Below are positions 23,980 through 31,253 of a stretch of 64,000 nucleotides of DNA, piece by piece. Location: positions 40,415 through 104,414 of the forward strand of contig CBFHRK010000001.1 of NCBI GenBank assembly GCA_965658225.1. The letters run 5' to 3'. The stretch comes from ECT2AJA-044 sp965658225 (GTDB lineage Bacteria > Bacteroidota > Bacteroidia > Flavobacteriales > ECT2AJA-044). The position numbers were made by a program, and so were the translations under genes. The notes under the pieces were generated by a model, which searched no databases, was not told the DNA's origin, and worked only from the letters and a program-made list of their open reading frames with translations. Numbering within the stretch: position 1 is the first letter of the stretch; each line of letters opens with the position of its first letter.

Positions 23980-25434
23980 TTGGAAATTCCTTACGATAAA
24001 TACGAGCCCGTTATTGGACTAGAAGTGCATATTCAACTTCTTACAAAATCCAAGGCTTATTCTCCGGACGCTACCGAATATGGAAATGCGCCTAATTCAA
24101 ATGTGCACCCTACTTCATTAGGACACCCCGGAACCTTGCCGATTGCAAATACGCGTACGGTAGAATTTGCGGTTCGACTCGGACTAGCGGTTGGCGCCGA
24201 CATTCGAGAAGTAAATGAGTACGCTCGAAAGAATTACTTCTACGCCGATTTACCTAAAGGCTATCAAATTACTCAAGACGACACTCCGATTTGTACGGGC
24301 GGTTCCGTGCGAATAAAAGACAAAGACGGTAATCCGAAAACGATTAACCTGACACGAATCCATATGGAAGAGGATTCGGGAAAATCGATCCACGATATTG
24401 ATCCGTTTAACACGCTTATTGATTTAAATAGAGCTGGAGTTCCTTTGCTCGAAATTGTTTCTGAACCGGAAATTGCGAATGCCCAAGAAGCCTACAACTA
24501 CCTCTTAGAAATTAGAAAGCTCGTTCGCTATTTAGAAATATGTGATGGCAATATGGAGGAGGGCTCTCTTCGTTGCGACGCGAATATATCGGTCCGCCCG
24601 AAGGGCGAAACCAAGCTAGGCACACGAAATGAGGTGAAGAACATCAATTCGATGAGGAATGTGATGCGGGCGATTGAAAGCGAGATCAAGCGCCAGATCG
24701 AGGTAATAGAAGGCGGGGGTGTTATTGACCAAGAAACCCGTGGATTTGATGCAGTTACAGGTGGAACCACTATTTTGAGATCCAAAGAAGACGCGCACGA
24801 CTACCGTTATTTCACGGAGCCGGATTTAGCACCCGTATTAGTTAAACAGGAATATGTTGACCAAGTAAAAAGTGAACTCCCTCCGCTTCCCGACGAGCTT
24901 TTTGATCGATACACAAACAGTTTTGGCTTATCGGATTACGACGCTCAAATCTTGACAGACAGCAAAGAAATTGCCTTGTATTTTGAAGAGATGACGCGCC
25001 ATACCAAAAACCATAAGGCTGCGGCCAACTGGATGATGGGATCGATTAAGTCTTATTTGAACGACCAGGCCATTGAAATAACCGACTTCCCTATCTCACC
25101 GAAGGCGATTACCGAAATTATTGAACTAATAGACAGCGGAGTAATTAGCAATAGCCAAGCGGCACAAAAACTTTTCCCGGCATTATTAGAGCAGCCTTCC
25201 GCCTCACCCAAGGCTTTGGCTGAGGCTAACGGCTGGATCCAAGAAAGTGACGACGACGCCCTTATCGCTTGGGCGGCAGAAGCCATCGCCATGTACCCAG
25301 ACAAAGTTGAAGAGTACAAGAATGGAAAGAAAGGATTGATTGGACTCTTTATGGGAGAAGTGATGAAGATGTCGCGCGGAAAGGCCGATCCAAAAAAAGC
25401 AAGCAGCATAATTAGAGAACAATTAGAATCATGA
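23980..25434 (+). CDS. gatB: Asp/Glu-tRNA amidotransferase subunit B
   Basis: Kinase/amidase-partner subunit of GatCAB, which converts mischarged Glu-tRNA-Gln or Asp-tRNA-Asn. 484 aa. The only sensible start is TTG at 23980, giving MEIPYDKYEPVIGLEVHIQL; the next ATG is deep inside the conserved core. Signatures: HPTSLGHPGTLP, YARKNYFYADLPKGYQI, RAGVPLLEIVSEPE and NEVKNINS; the tRNA-binding YqeY-like tail is present. GatA and GatC are not in this window. It overlaps the next gene by four bases (ATGA). Confidence 0.95.
   Translation: MEIPYDKYEPVIGLEVHIQLLTKSKAYSPDATEYGNAPNSNVHPTSLGHPGTLPIANTRTVEFAVRLGLAVGADIREVNEYARKNYFYADLPKGYQITQDDTPICTGGSVRIKDKDGNPKTINLTRIHMEEDSGKSIHDIDPFNTLIDLNRAGVPLLEIVSEPEIANAQEAYNYLLEIRKLVRYLEICDGNMEEGSLRCDANISVRPKGETKLGTRNEVKNINSMRNVMRAIESEIKRQIEVIEGGGVIDQETRGFDAVTGGTTILRSKEDAHDYRYFTEPDLAPVLVKQEYVDQVKSELPPLPDELFDRYTNSFGLSDYDAQILTDSKEIALYFEEMTRHTKNHKAAANWMMGSIKSYLNDQAIEITDFPISPKAITEIIELIDSGVISNSQAAQKLFPALLEQPSASPKALAEANGWIQESDDDALIAWAAEAIAMYPDKVEEYKNGKKGLIGLFMGEVMKMSRGKADPKKASSIIREQLES
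24595..24607 (+). repeat. Mini-hairpin CGCCC-GAA-GGGCG
   Basis: Perfect 5-bp all-G/C stem with a GAA triloop on the coding strand of gatB (RPKGE). Confidence 0.65.
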
Positions 25435-26594
25435 CAAAATATTTTTTGACCTTCATTGCCACCGCCGGAATTTTCTGGTCGTGCTCGAGTAATCCGGAAA
25501 GCACCGCTCTACCTCAAGAGTCGATGACAACCATCAGCGGCACCCTGGATGGAGCCGGGAAAATTGTTCTTGGTCAGTTGAATCCGAATCAAATCGATAA
25601 TATCGATACCGTATTCGCCAATGAAGGCGCTTTTAAGTTTGATGTTGCAACGGAAACAACCTCGTTTTACACCCTTCTATTCGAAAATGGCATGCAAATG
25701 TTGCTTGCCGCCGAACCCGGAGAGCATATTGAACTGAACGGTGTTGTATCCAACGGAAGCATAGAATATACAGTTACCGGATCAGAGAAAAGCGAAGTGC
25801 TGCGACAAATCAATATGAAGGCTATTGAGAGTTCAAGCCGCATTCAAGCGTTGAACACGGAACTACAGAGCTACCAGGGACAGCCCGATTTTAACCAAAA
25901 ACGCGAGGTTCTTGTTGAAAAATATAGCGGCATTATGGCCGAGCACAAGTCTAGTCTAGTCGAACTACTGAATGCCAATAATGATCATCCAGTAGCCATT
26001 TTCATATTATTCGCGCAGGTAGAAAAGCAACCCATATTCAAAATTGACGCTGACTTCCCGTACTTTCTTACGGTAGATGAAAACCTACAGAAAAAATATC
26101 CAGAAAATCCACACGCCGCTTTTCTTCATCAACAAGTTGAGGCCAACAGAAGTGTAGCTGTAGGATCTGAGGCTCCGGATTTCAAATTACCCACTCCCGA
26201 AGGAAAAGAAGTTTCTTTAAGCGATTTCCGCGGTAAGGTCGTTTTAGTCGATTTCTGGGCGAGTTGGTGCGGACCTTGTAGAAGAGAGAATCCGAACGTA
26301 GTAGCTGCTTATAACAAGTATCACGACAAAGGATTTGAAGTATTGGGTGTTTCATTGGACGGACTTCCACGACAGCAAAATGCACGCGACGCCTGGTTGA
26401 AGGCTATTCAAGACGACAACCTCACTTGGACACACGTGTCTGAAATGAACGGATGGAGCACGGTCGTTAAAAACATGTACAAATTCAACGGAATTCCCCA
26501 CGCTGTTCTCGTTGATCGCGAAGGAGTCATTATCGCAAAGAATTTAAGAGGTGCCGCCCTCGACGCTAAACTAGCTGAGATTTTTGGTGAGTGA
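25431..26594 (+). CDS. TlpA-like thioredoxin lipoprotein (DUF4369 type)
   Basis: 387 aa. The signal peptide ends in a lipobox (FWSC, Cys18), so it is anchored in an envelope membrane. Residues ~32-130 form an all-beta DUF4369-like domain (TISGTLDGAGKIVLGQL), then a helical linker. From ~240 there is a TlpA/AhpC-TSA thioredoxin fold with the active site WASWCGPCRREN (C280, C283) and the cis-proline in NGIPHAVLVD. Likely a periplasmic thiol reductant. Its end overlaps lpxH by eight bases. Confidence 0.88.
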   Translation: MTKYFLTFIATAGIFWSCSSNPESTALPQESMTTISGTLDGAGKIVLGQLNPNQIDNIDTVFANEGAFKFDVATETTSFYTLLFENGMQMLLAAEPGEHIELNGVVSNGSIEYTVTGSEKSEVLRQINMKAIESSSRIQALNTELQSYQGQPDFNQKREVLVEKYSGIMAEHKSSLVELLNANNDHPVAIFILFAQVEKQPIFKIDADFPYFLTVDENLQKKYPENPHAAFLHQQVEANRSVAVGSEAPDFKLPTPEGKEVSLSDFRGKVVLVDFWASWCGPCRRENPNVVAAYNKYHDKGFEVLGVSLDGLPRQQNARDAWLKAIQDDNLTWTHVSEMNGWSTVVKNMYKFNGIPHAVLVDREGVIIAKNLRGAALDAKLAEIFGE

Positions 26595-27381
26595 TTCAAA
26601 GAAAATATACTTCGCATCGGACTTCCACTTAGGAGCTCCGAATCATGCCGAGAGCTTGGAACGCGAGCGGAAAATAGTCCGCTGGCTTCGAAGCATTCAA
26701 GATGATTGCTCCGAGTTATATTTGTTAGGCGATCTGTTCGATTTTTGGTTTGAATACAAGCAAGCGGTTCCGAAAGGCTTTGTTCGTCTTTTAGGAGCGC
26801 TTGGTGAGATGAGCGACGCGGGCATTCCACTTTATTTTTTTGGTGGGAATCACGATATCTGGACCTATGGCTATTTGGAGCAAGAGCTCGGAATGGAAGT
26901 GCATAAAAAGCCCATTATTCGCGAGCTTCAAGGAAAGCGGTGCTATATAGGTCACGGCGACGGATTGGGGCCGGGCGACCTCAACTACAAGGTCATGAAA
27001 AAGATGTTCAACAATGGCTTTTTCCAATGGCTTTTTGCGCGCATCCATCCCAATACCGGCCTAGCGGCCGGACTCTACTTCTCGGGGCGCAGTCGAAATA
27101 AACATCAAGATGGAGACGCTCAGTTCCACGACAAGGGAGAATATCTTACCCAGTATTGTCAAGGACTCCTAAAAAAAGAGCACTTTGATTATTTCGTTTT
27201 CGGACATAGACACCTACCCCTCGAAATTGACCTTGGACCCTCTTCTACCTACTTCAACCTAGGCGACATGATCGGCTATAATTCGTTCGGCGTAATGGAA
27301 AACGGGATTTTCCGGATAGATCACTTTGAGAAAGATCCTTCGGATCGCTTCTTGATTAAGTCGACCAATCGCGACGAGTAG
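26587..27381 (+). CDS. lpxH: UDP-2,3-diacylglucosamine diphosphatase
   Basis: Lipid A pathway enzyme of the calcineurin-like phosphoesterase fold: cleaves UDP-2,3-diacylglucosamine to lipid X. The metal motifs are all present: DFHLG (D-x-H), GDLFDFWFE, GGNHDIW, GHGDGLG and FGHRHLP. The start is GTG at 26587 or TTG at 26584, overlapping the preceding gene; no ATG is available before the first motif. The last 61 bases overlap the 3' end of the convergent gap gene, an unusually long antisense overlap. Confidence 0.92.
   Translation: MSDSKKIYFASDFHLGAPNHAESLERERKIVRWLRSIQDDCSELYLLGDLFDFWFEYKQAVPKGFVRLLGALGEMSDAGIPLYFFGGNHDIWTYGYLEQELGMEVHKKPIIRELQGKRCYIGHGDGLGPGDLNYKVMKKMFNNGFFQWLFARIHPNTGLAAGLYFSGRSRNKHQDGDAQFHDKGEYLTQYCQGLLKKEHFDYFVFGHRHLPLEIDLGPSSTYFNLGDMIGYNSFGVMENGIFRIDHFEKDPSDRFLIKSTNRDE
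27056..27071. repeat. GC hairpin CCGGCC-TAGC-GGCCGG
   Basis: Perfect 6-bp all-G/C stem within lpxH. The loop is TAGC (GCTA on the other strand), so it resembles the mini-hairpin family but lacks the purine at the third loop position. Confidence 0.45.
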
Positions 27382-28346
27382 CCCATCTCGTTATCGTACC
27401 AGCCAATAATTTTGACCATACTCCCCAGCACACTCGTCATTTGAGCATCGAGCAAGCAGCTATAAGTGCTTCCTATAATATCGGAGGAAACGATCGGGTC
27501 TTCCGTGTAGCCCAAAATCCCCTTTAAACGACCCAGTGAAGCATTTTCGAAAGCTTTATTTATTTCCTCCACTGTTTTCGAATCTTTAACGATAAAGGTA
27601 ATGTCGGTCAATGAGCCATTGGGCACCGGAACTCGAATACCACACCCTCCAATTCGCCCATTTAGATGAGGAAATATTTTGGTCACCGCCTTGGCTGCAC
27701 CCGTGGTGGTTGGCACAATTGATTGAGTAGCGGCACGTGCCCGTCGTAAGTCCTTGTGCGGAGCATCATGTAATCGTTGGTCGCCGGTAAACGAGTGAAC
27801 CGTTGTAATGTATGCCTCTTCAATTCCGCAGAGCTCATCGATAAGCCCTACCATTGGAGCGGCACAATTAGTAGTGCAACTCGCATTTGAAATCATACTT
27901 TCAGTTCCAGAAAGAATGCTTTCATTTATTCCAAGTACAACGGTTGGCATGTTATCATCAGCCGGAGGTACACTGAGAACAACCCAAGGTGCTCCTCCTT
28001 TTAAATGGCCACTAACCTCTTCTGTAGTTTTAAATTGACCAGTGGACTCAATGACACAGTCTACATCATAATCGCTCCAAGGAATATCTGTAGGGCGTTT
28101 GTAGTTGATAACGCGCACAGCGCGCTCATCAATAATGATTTCGTCTTGATTCGTATCGATGCTTCCCGGGAACCGGCCGTGAACCGAGTCGTATTTTAAT
28201 AGATGACCCAGCGTAGTTGCATCGGATAAATCATTAATCACCACCACCTCATAGCCAGGTGTGCGCTGAAGAACTCGGGCAACGGTTCGACCTATACGGC
28301 CAAACCCGTTGATGCCAATTCTCTTAGAAGAGGTGCTTTTCTGCAT
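27321..28346 (-). CDS. gap: Glyceraldehyde-3-phosphate dehydrogenase
   Basis: Normal-length glycolytic GAPDH (341 aa). Rossmann start IGINGFGRIGR; D39 in VINDLSD indicates NAD preference. The catalytic cysteine is C157 in NASCTTNC and the catalytic histidine H184 in TTVHSFTGDQ. It is the last gene of a leftward operon after lipA, whose end it overlaps by 23 bases. Its C-terminus (SRLVDLIKKRSEGSFSK) is slightly extended and its last 61 bases lie antisense to lpxH. It is a distinct paralogue from the 480-aa enzyme at 2300. Confidence 0.95.
   Translation of the reverse strand: MQKSTSSKRIGINGFGRIGRTVARVLQRTPGYEVVVINDLSDATTLGHLLKYDSVHGRFPGSIDTNQDEIIIDERAVRVINYKRPTDIPWSDYDVDCVIESTGQFKTTEEVSGHLKGGAPWVVLSVPPADDNMPTVVLGINESILSGTESMISNASCTTNCAAPMVGLIDELCGIEEAYITTVHSFTGDQRLHDAPHKDLRRARAATQSIVPTTTGAAKAVTKIFPHLNGRIGGCGIRVPVPNGSLTDITFIVKDSKTVEEINKAFENASLGRLKGILGYTEDPIVSSDIIGSTYSCLLDAQMTSVLGSMVKIIGWYDNEMGYSSRLVDLIKKRSEGSFSK
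27344..27356 (-). repeat. Mini-hairpin GATCC-GAA-GGATC (- strand)
   Basis: Perfect 5-bp stem with GAA loop on the - strand, located within the 61-bp antisense overlap of lpxH and gap. Confidence 0.5.
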
Positions 28347-29217
28347 GATAGCTTGATCGAACGAGTGGGCCGCTTTCTACATATTTGAAACCCATCTCTA
28401 AGCCAATTTCTTTGTACTTATCGAATTGCTCTGGTGTAATGTATTCTTGAACCGGGAGGTGCTTTGGCGTTGGCTGAAGGTATTGACCTAGAGTAACAAT
28501 GTCCACATCTGCTGCTCTCAAGTCTCTCAGCGTTTCTAAAACTTCATCCTCCGTTTCGCCAAGCCCTAACATGATACCAGATTTGGTTCTTTTCTGACCC
28601 TTTTCTTTCATGTAAGCCAAAACGGCCATGCTTCGATCGTACTTGGCTTGAATGCGCACTTGACGTGTTAAACGTCGAACGGTTTCAATGTTGTGCGAAA
28701 TGATTTCAGGAGCCACCTCCAGTAATCGATCAACGTTGTGCATTTCCCCTTTAAAATCTGGAATAAGCGTTTCCATGGTCGTCTCTGGGCTCATACGGCG
28801 AACGGCATTCACCACTTCTGCCCAAATAATTGAACCCCCATCCGCCAAATCATCCCGATCGACACTCGTAAGAACACAGTGCTTTACCTTCATCAATTTA
28901 ACAGATCGTGCTACGCGTTCTGGCTCGTCCCAATCAACAGGGTCGGGTCGGCCCGTATTAACCGCGCAAAATCCGCAAGAACGGGTGCACGTGTTTCCTA
29001 AAATCATAAAAGTCGCCGTTCCAGCACCCCAACACTCGCCCATGTTCGGGCAATTCCCACTTTCACAAATGGTATGGAGTTTATAGTTGTCGACCAATCC
29101 ACGAACGTTTCGATAATTCTCTCCTGTTGGAAGTTTAACGCGCAGCCATTTCGGCTTGCGTTGCTTCACATTTGGCTGCGAATCCTTCGCGCTTAATGTT
29201 AAAGTATCTTGTGACAT
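28324..29217 (-). CDS. lipA: Lipoyl synthase
   Basis: Radical-SAM enzyme inserting two sulfurs into octanoyl groups. With the ATG at 29217 (MSQDTLTLSAKD) it has 297 aa and avoids overlapping the preceding gene; a start at 29232 would add five residues. The auxiliary cluster cysteines are C51, C56 and C62 (CESGNCPNMGEC) and the radical-SAM cluster C77, C81 and C84 (CTRSCGFC). The C-terminal RSSYHAEK motif, with the serine ligand of the auxiliary cluster, is present. Confidence 0.95.
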   Translation of the reverse strand: MSQDTLTLSAKDSQPNVKQRKPKWLRVKLPTGENYRNVRGLVDNYKLHTICESGNCPNMGECWGAGTATFMILGNTCTRSCGFCAVNTGRPDPVDWDEPERVARSVKLMKVKHCVLTSVDRDDLADGGSIIWAEVVNAVRRMSPETTMETLIPDFKGEMHNVDRLLEVAPEIISHNIETVRRLTRQVRIQAKYDRSMAVLAYMKEKGQKRTKSGIMLGLGETEDEVLETLRDLRAADVDIVTLGQYLQPTPKHLPVQEYITPEQFDKYKEIGLEMGFKYVESGPLVRSSYHAEKHLF

Positions 29218-29222
29218 TTGAT

Positions 29223-29969
29223 TTAATTCCACTTCTTACCGAAGTACATTGTCAAATAAAGTGTGATGAATAATTGAAGATTGTCTTCAATAGCCATAAT
29301 GGGCACTTCTTCAAAAAAGTAATCGAAGATAATACCCGCTTCGAGCATGCTAATTTTTTCTTCCGTAATACCGTACTCAAAATTGAGTCCCCCTTTAAAG
29401 AACAAGCCAGGTTGGTACTTTAATTCATTGAATCCATTGAAAAAAGATGCTCTTCCGTAAATGTTGTTGGTATAATGCAGATCTGGATCATAGGCTTGCG
29501 TTTGCAACACAAACTGATCAGGGTCATTTGGCAAGGGTGTAATAATCTCCAAATAAACGGGTCTTAACAACCCATTACTCAGACCTCCCCAATAGTGAGC
29601 GTGAATAGCAACAGAACCGCGATCTGTTTTGCCGGTGATCATTTTTTCTTGACCGTAGCCAATTCTAATGGTACTGAAGTAGTTCAGTTTTCCGAATTTA
29701 TAGCCTCTGGCTTGGTCGTAAAACGGGTGAAAGAGTTTGATCTCTTTCGGATGTTTTAAGGTCGAAAAATCGATGATCAAACCTTTCTTCGTTGAGCCAT
29801 CCTTATTTTTCAGTCGCTTAAATGTGGCGCCCCATCCGGCGGTTTGAACCGTTCCGCCAAAAGTCATCTCGTTGCGGTACAGCAAACGGCTGAAATCGGC
29901 GCTCGTTTGCTGCGCAAATGATGGCGCGACGATAAAAAGGGCAAATGCTATGATTATTGACCTTTTCAC
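29223..29969 (-). CDS. Exported beta-barrel-like protein, unknown
   Basis: 248 aa with a signal peptide (MKRSIIIAFALFIVAPSFAQQ). The mature part alternates hydrophobic and polar residues (LNYFSTIRIGYGQEK, SVAIHAHYWGGLSNG, LFITLYLTMYFGKKW), suggesting an outer-membrane barrel of 8-12 strands that ends in an aromatic strand. I do not recognise the family. It overlaps ytxJ by four bases and lies just before lipA. Confidence 0.65.
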   Translation of the reverse strand: MKRSIIIAFALFIVAPSFAQQTSADFSRLLYRNEMTFGGTVQTAGWGATFKRLKNKDGSTKKGLIIDFSTLKHPKEIKLFHPFYDQARGYKFGKLNYFSTIRIGYGQEKMITGKTDRGSVAIHAHYWGGLSNGLLRPVYLEIITPLPNDPDQFVLQTQAYDPDLHYTNNIYGRASFFNGFNELKYQPGLFFKGGLNFEYGITEEKISMLEAGIIFDYFFEEVPIMAIEDNLQLFITLYLTMYFGKKWN

Positions 29970-30322
29970 GCAACTAGGTGTTTTTGAACAACTTGAGCTA
30001 TTTCCTGAGCATCGATACCGCTGTGCGATTCGTTGTGTATAACGCGGCCATCTTTAAAGACAAGAATTTGCGGGCTCTCGTGTTGTATACCTGATTTTTC
30101 AGATATATCTCTGGAAATATCACGGTGACGAATTAAGTCAAGAAAATAAAAAGGATACTCGTTTGAATCTAAACTCCATTCCTTTTTTAAACTACGCCAA
30201 GCCATCATACTGGTAAAGCAGCGCGTCGAATGCTTGAACACAACCAGAAAACCTTTGTTTTTAGTTGTCTCTTTCAACACGGAACGCCAATCATCAACAG
30301 TATGTAACTCGAAATAATTCAT
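29966..30322 (-). CDS. ytxJ: YtxJ-family thioredoxin-like protein
   Basis: 118 aa, monothiol thioredoxin-like fold with FKHSTRCFTS (C35), the signature of YtxJ, which is associated with the low-molecular-weight thiol bacillithiol. The cis-Pro region is HESPQILVFKDG. It implies bacillithiol chemistry in this organism, although no bsh gene is visible here. Start overlaps the stop of the tiny lipoprotein gene by one base. Confidence 0.85.
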   Translation of the reverse strand: MNYFELHTVDDWRSVLKETTKNKGFLVVFKHSTRCFTSMMAWRSLKKEWSLDSNEYPFYFLDLIRHRDISRDISEKSGIQHESPQILVFKDGRVIHNESHSGIDAQEIAQVVQKHLVA

Positions 30323-30450
30323 TAACTATTTTCAACTTCTTGTGTTGGTTCAATGTGGCCGTAGGCCGGACAATCTTCATAAGCATGGCATGCGGTGAAT
30401 AAAACACCAATGAATAGGCTTACTGCAAGGACTAACAAAATCTTTTTCAT
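30322..30450 (-). CDS. Tiny lipoprotein with CPAYG motif
   Basis: 42 aa: MKKILLVLAVSLFIGVLFTAC is a lipoprotein signal, leaving a mature tail of about 20 residues, CHAYEDCPAYGHIEPTQEV. The open frame extends 28 codons further upstream but without signal character, so I use the ATG at 30450. Placed directly ahead of ytxJ. The mature CPAYG could be a redox or metal site; function unknown. Confidence 0.65.
   Translation of the reverse strand: MKKILLVLAVSLFIGVLFTACHAYEDCPAYGHIEPTQEVENS
30357..30367 (+). repeat. Mini-hairpin GGCC-GTA-GGCC
   Basis: 4-bp all-G/C stem with a GTA triloop on the + strand, antisense to the tiny lipoprotein gene. Confidence 0.4.
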
Positions 30451-30482
30451 CTTTGTTTTTGAGTCTAATTGGGGACGAATGA

Positions 30483-30490
30483 CAAAGGTA
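30483..30490 (-). promoter_or_regulatory. Putative promoter of the lipoprotein-ytxJ-lipA-gap operon
   Basis: TACCTTTG on the - strand matches TAnnTTTG exactly, with a predicted leader of about 26 nt to the ATG at 30450. The -33 element is not clear. Confidence 0.5.
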
Positions 30491-30540
30491 ACGAAAATAC
30501 CTACCTCTCTTTTTAGAAACCCGAAAAGCACCAAAATAGT

Positions 30541-31233
30541 ATGTCCGAATCTCTTGAATTAGAACGTTTTAATAGTGCTTCTAGTTGGTATAGACTCTTA
30601 AAAAAAGAATTTGAATCGGATTACTACCGCGAATTAATAGCATTCTTGAAAGAAGAACGCGAAAATCAAATCGTTTATCCAAATGCGTGCGACACCTTTC
30701 GTGCATTCGAACTCACTCCCTTCGAAAAAGTTAAAGTCATTATTCTCGGTCAAGACCCCTATCACGGGCCGGGACAAGCAACAGGGCTTAGTTTCTCAGT
30801 GCCCCCCGGCGCGAAATTCCCACCATCATTGAGGAATATTTTCAAGGAGTATCAATCAGATCTCGGCTTGCAAACTCCCTTTTTCGGGAACCTAGAACCT
30901 TGGGCGCGTCAAGGAGTGTTTTTATTAAACAGTGCACTCACGGTTCGAAAAGATTCGCCCGGATCTCATCACGAGGCTGGATGGCATCGATTTACGGATC
31001 GAGTAATGAAAGTATTATCTGATGAAAAGGATGGACTCGTATTCATACTTTGGGGCAAATTTGCGCAGCAAAAGGCGTCATTAATTGATCAAAACCGCCA
31101 TTTCATACTAAAATCACCTCATCCGAGTCCGTTTAGCGCACACAAAGGTTTTTTCGGATCACATCCTTTTTCCAAAACAAATGCGTTATTAGAACAATCT
31201 GGTAAAACCCCTATTCACTGGTCACTCGATTAA
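30541..31233 (+). CDS. ung: Uracil-DNA glycosylase
   Basis: Removes uracil from DNA. 230 aa, family 1 UDG: catalytic-water motif GQDPYHGPGQATG (D72) and the minor-groove motif HPSPFSAHKGFFG near residue 195. The LLNSALTVRKDSPGSH block is conserved. Divergent from the tiny-lipoprotein operon. Confidence 0.96.
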   Translation: MSESLELERFNSASSWYRLLKKEFESDYYRELIAFLKEERENQIVYPNACDTFRAFELTPFEKVKVIILGQDPYHGPGQATGLSFSVPPGAKFPPSLRNIFKEYQSDLGLQTPFFGNLEPWARQGVFLLNSALTVRKDSPGSHHEAGWHRFTDRVMKVLSDEKDGLVFILWGKFAQQKASLIDQNRHFILKSPHPSPFSAHKGFFGSHPFSKTNALLEQSGKTPIHWSLD

Positions 31234-31253
31234 AATACTGCCTCCTTATACTG

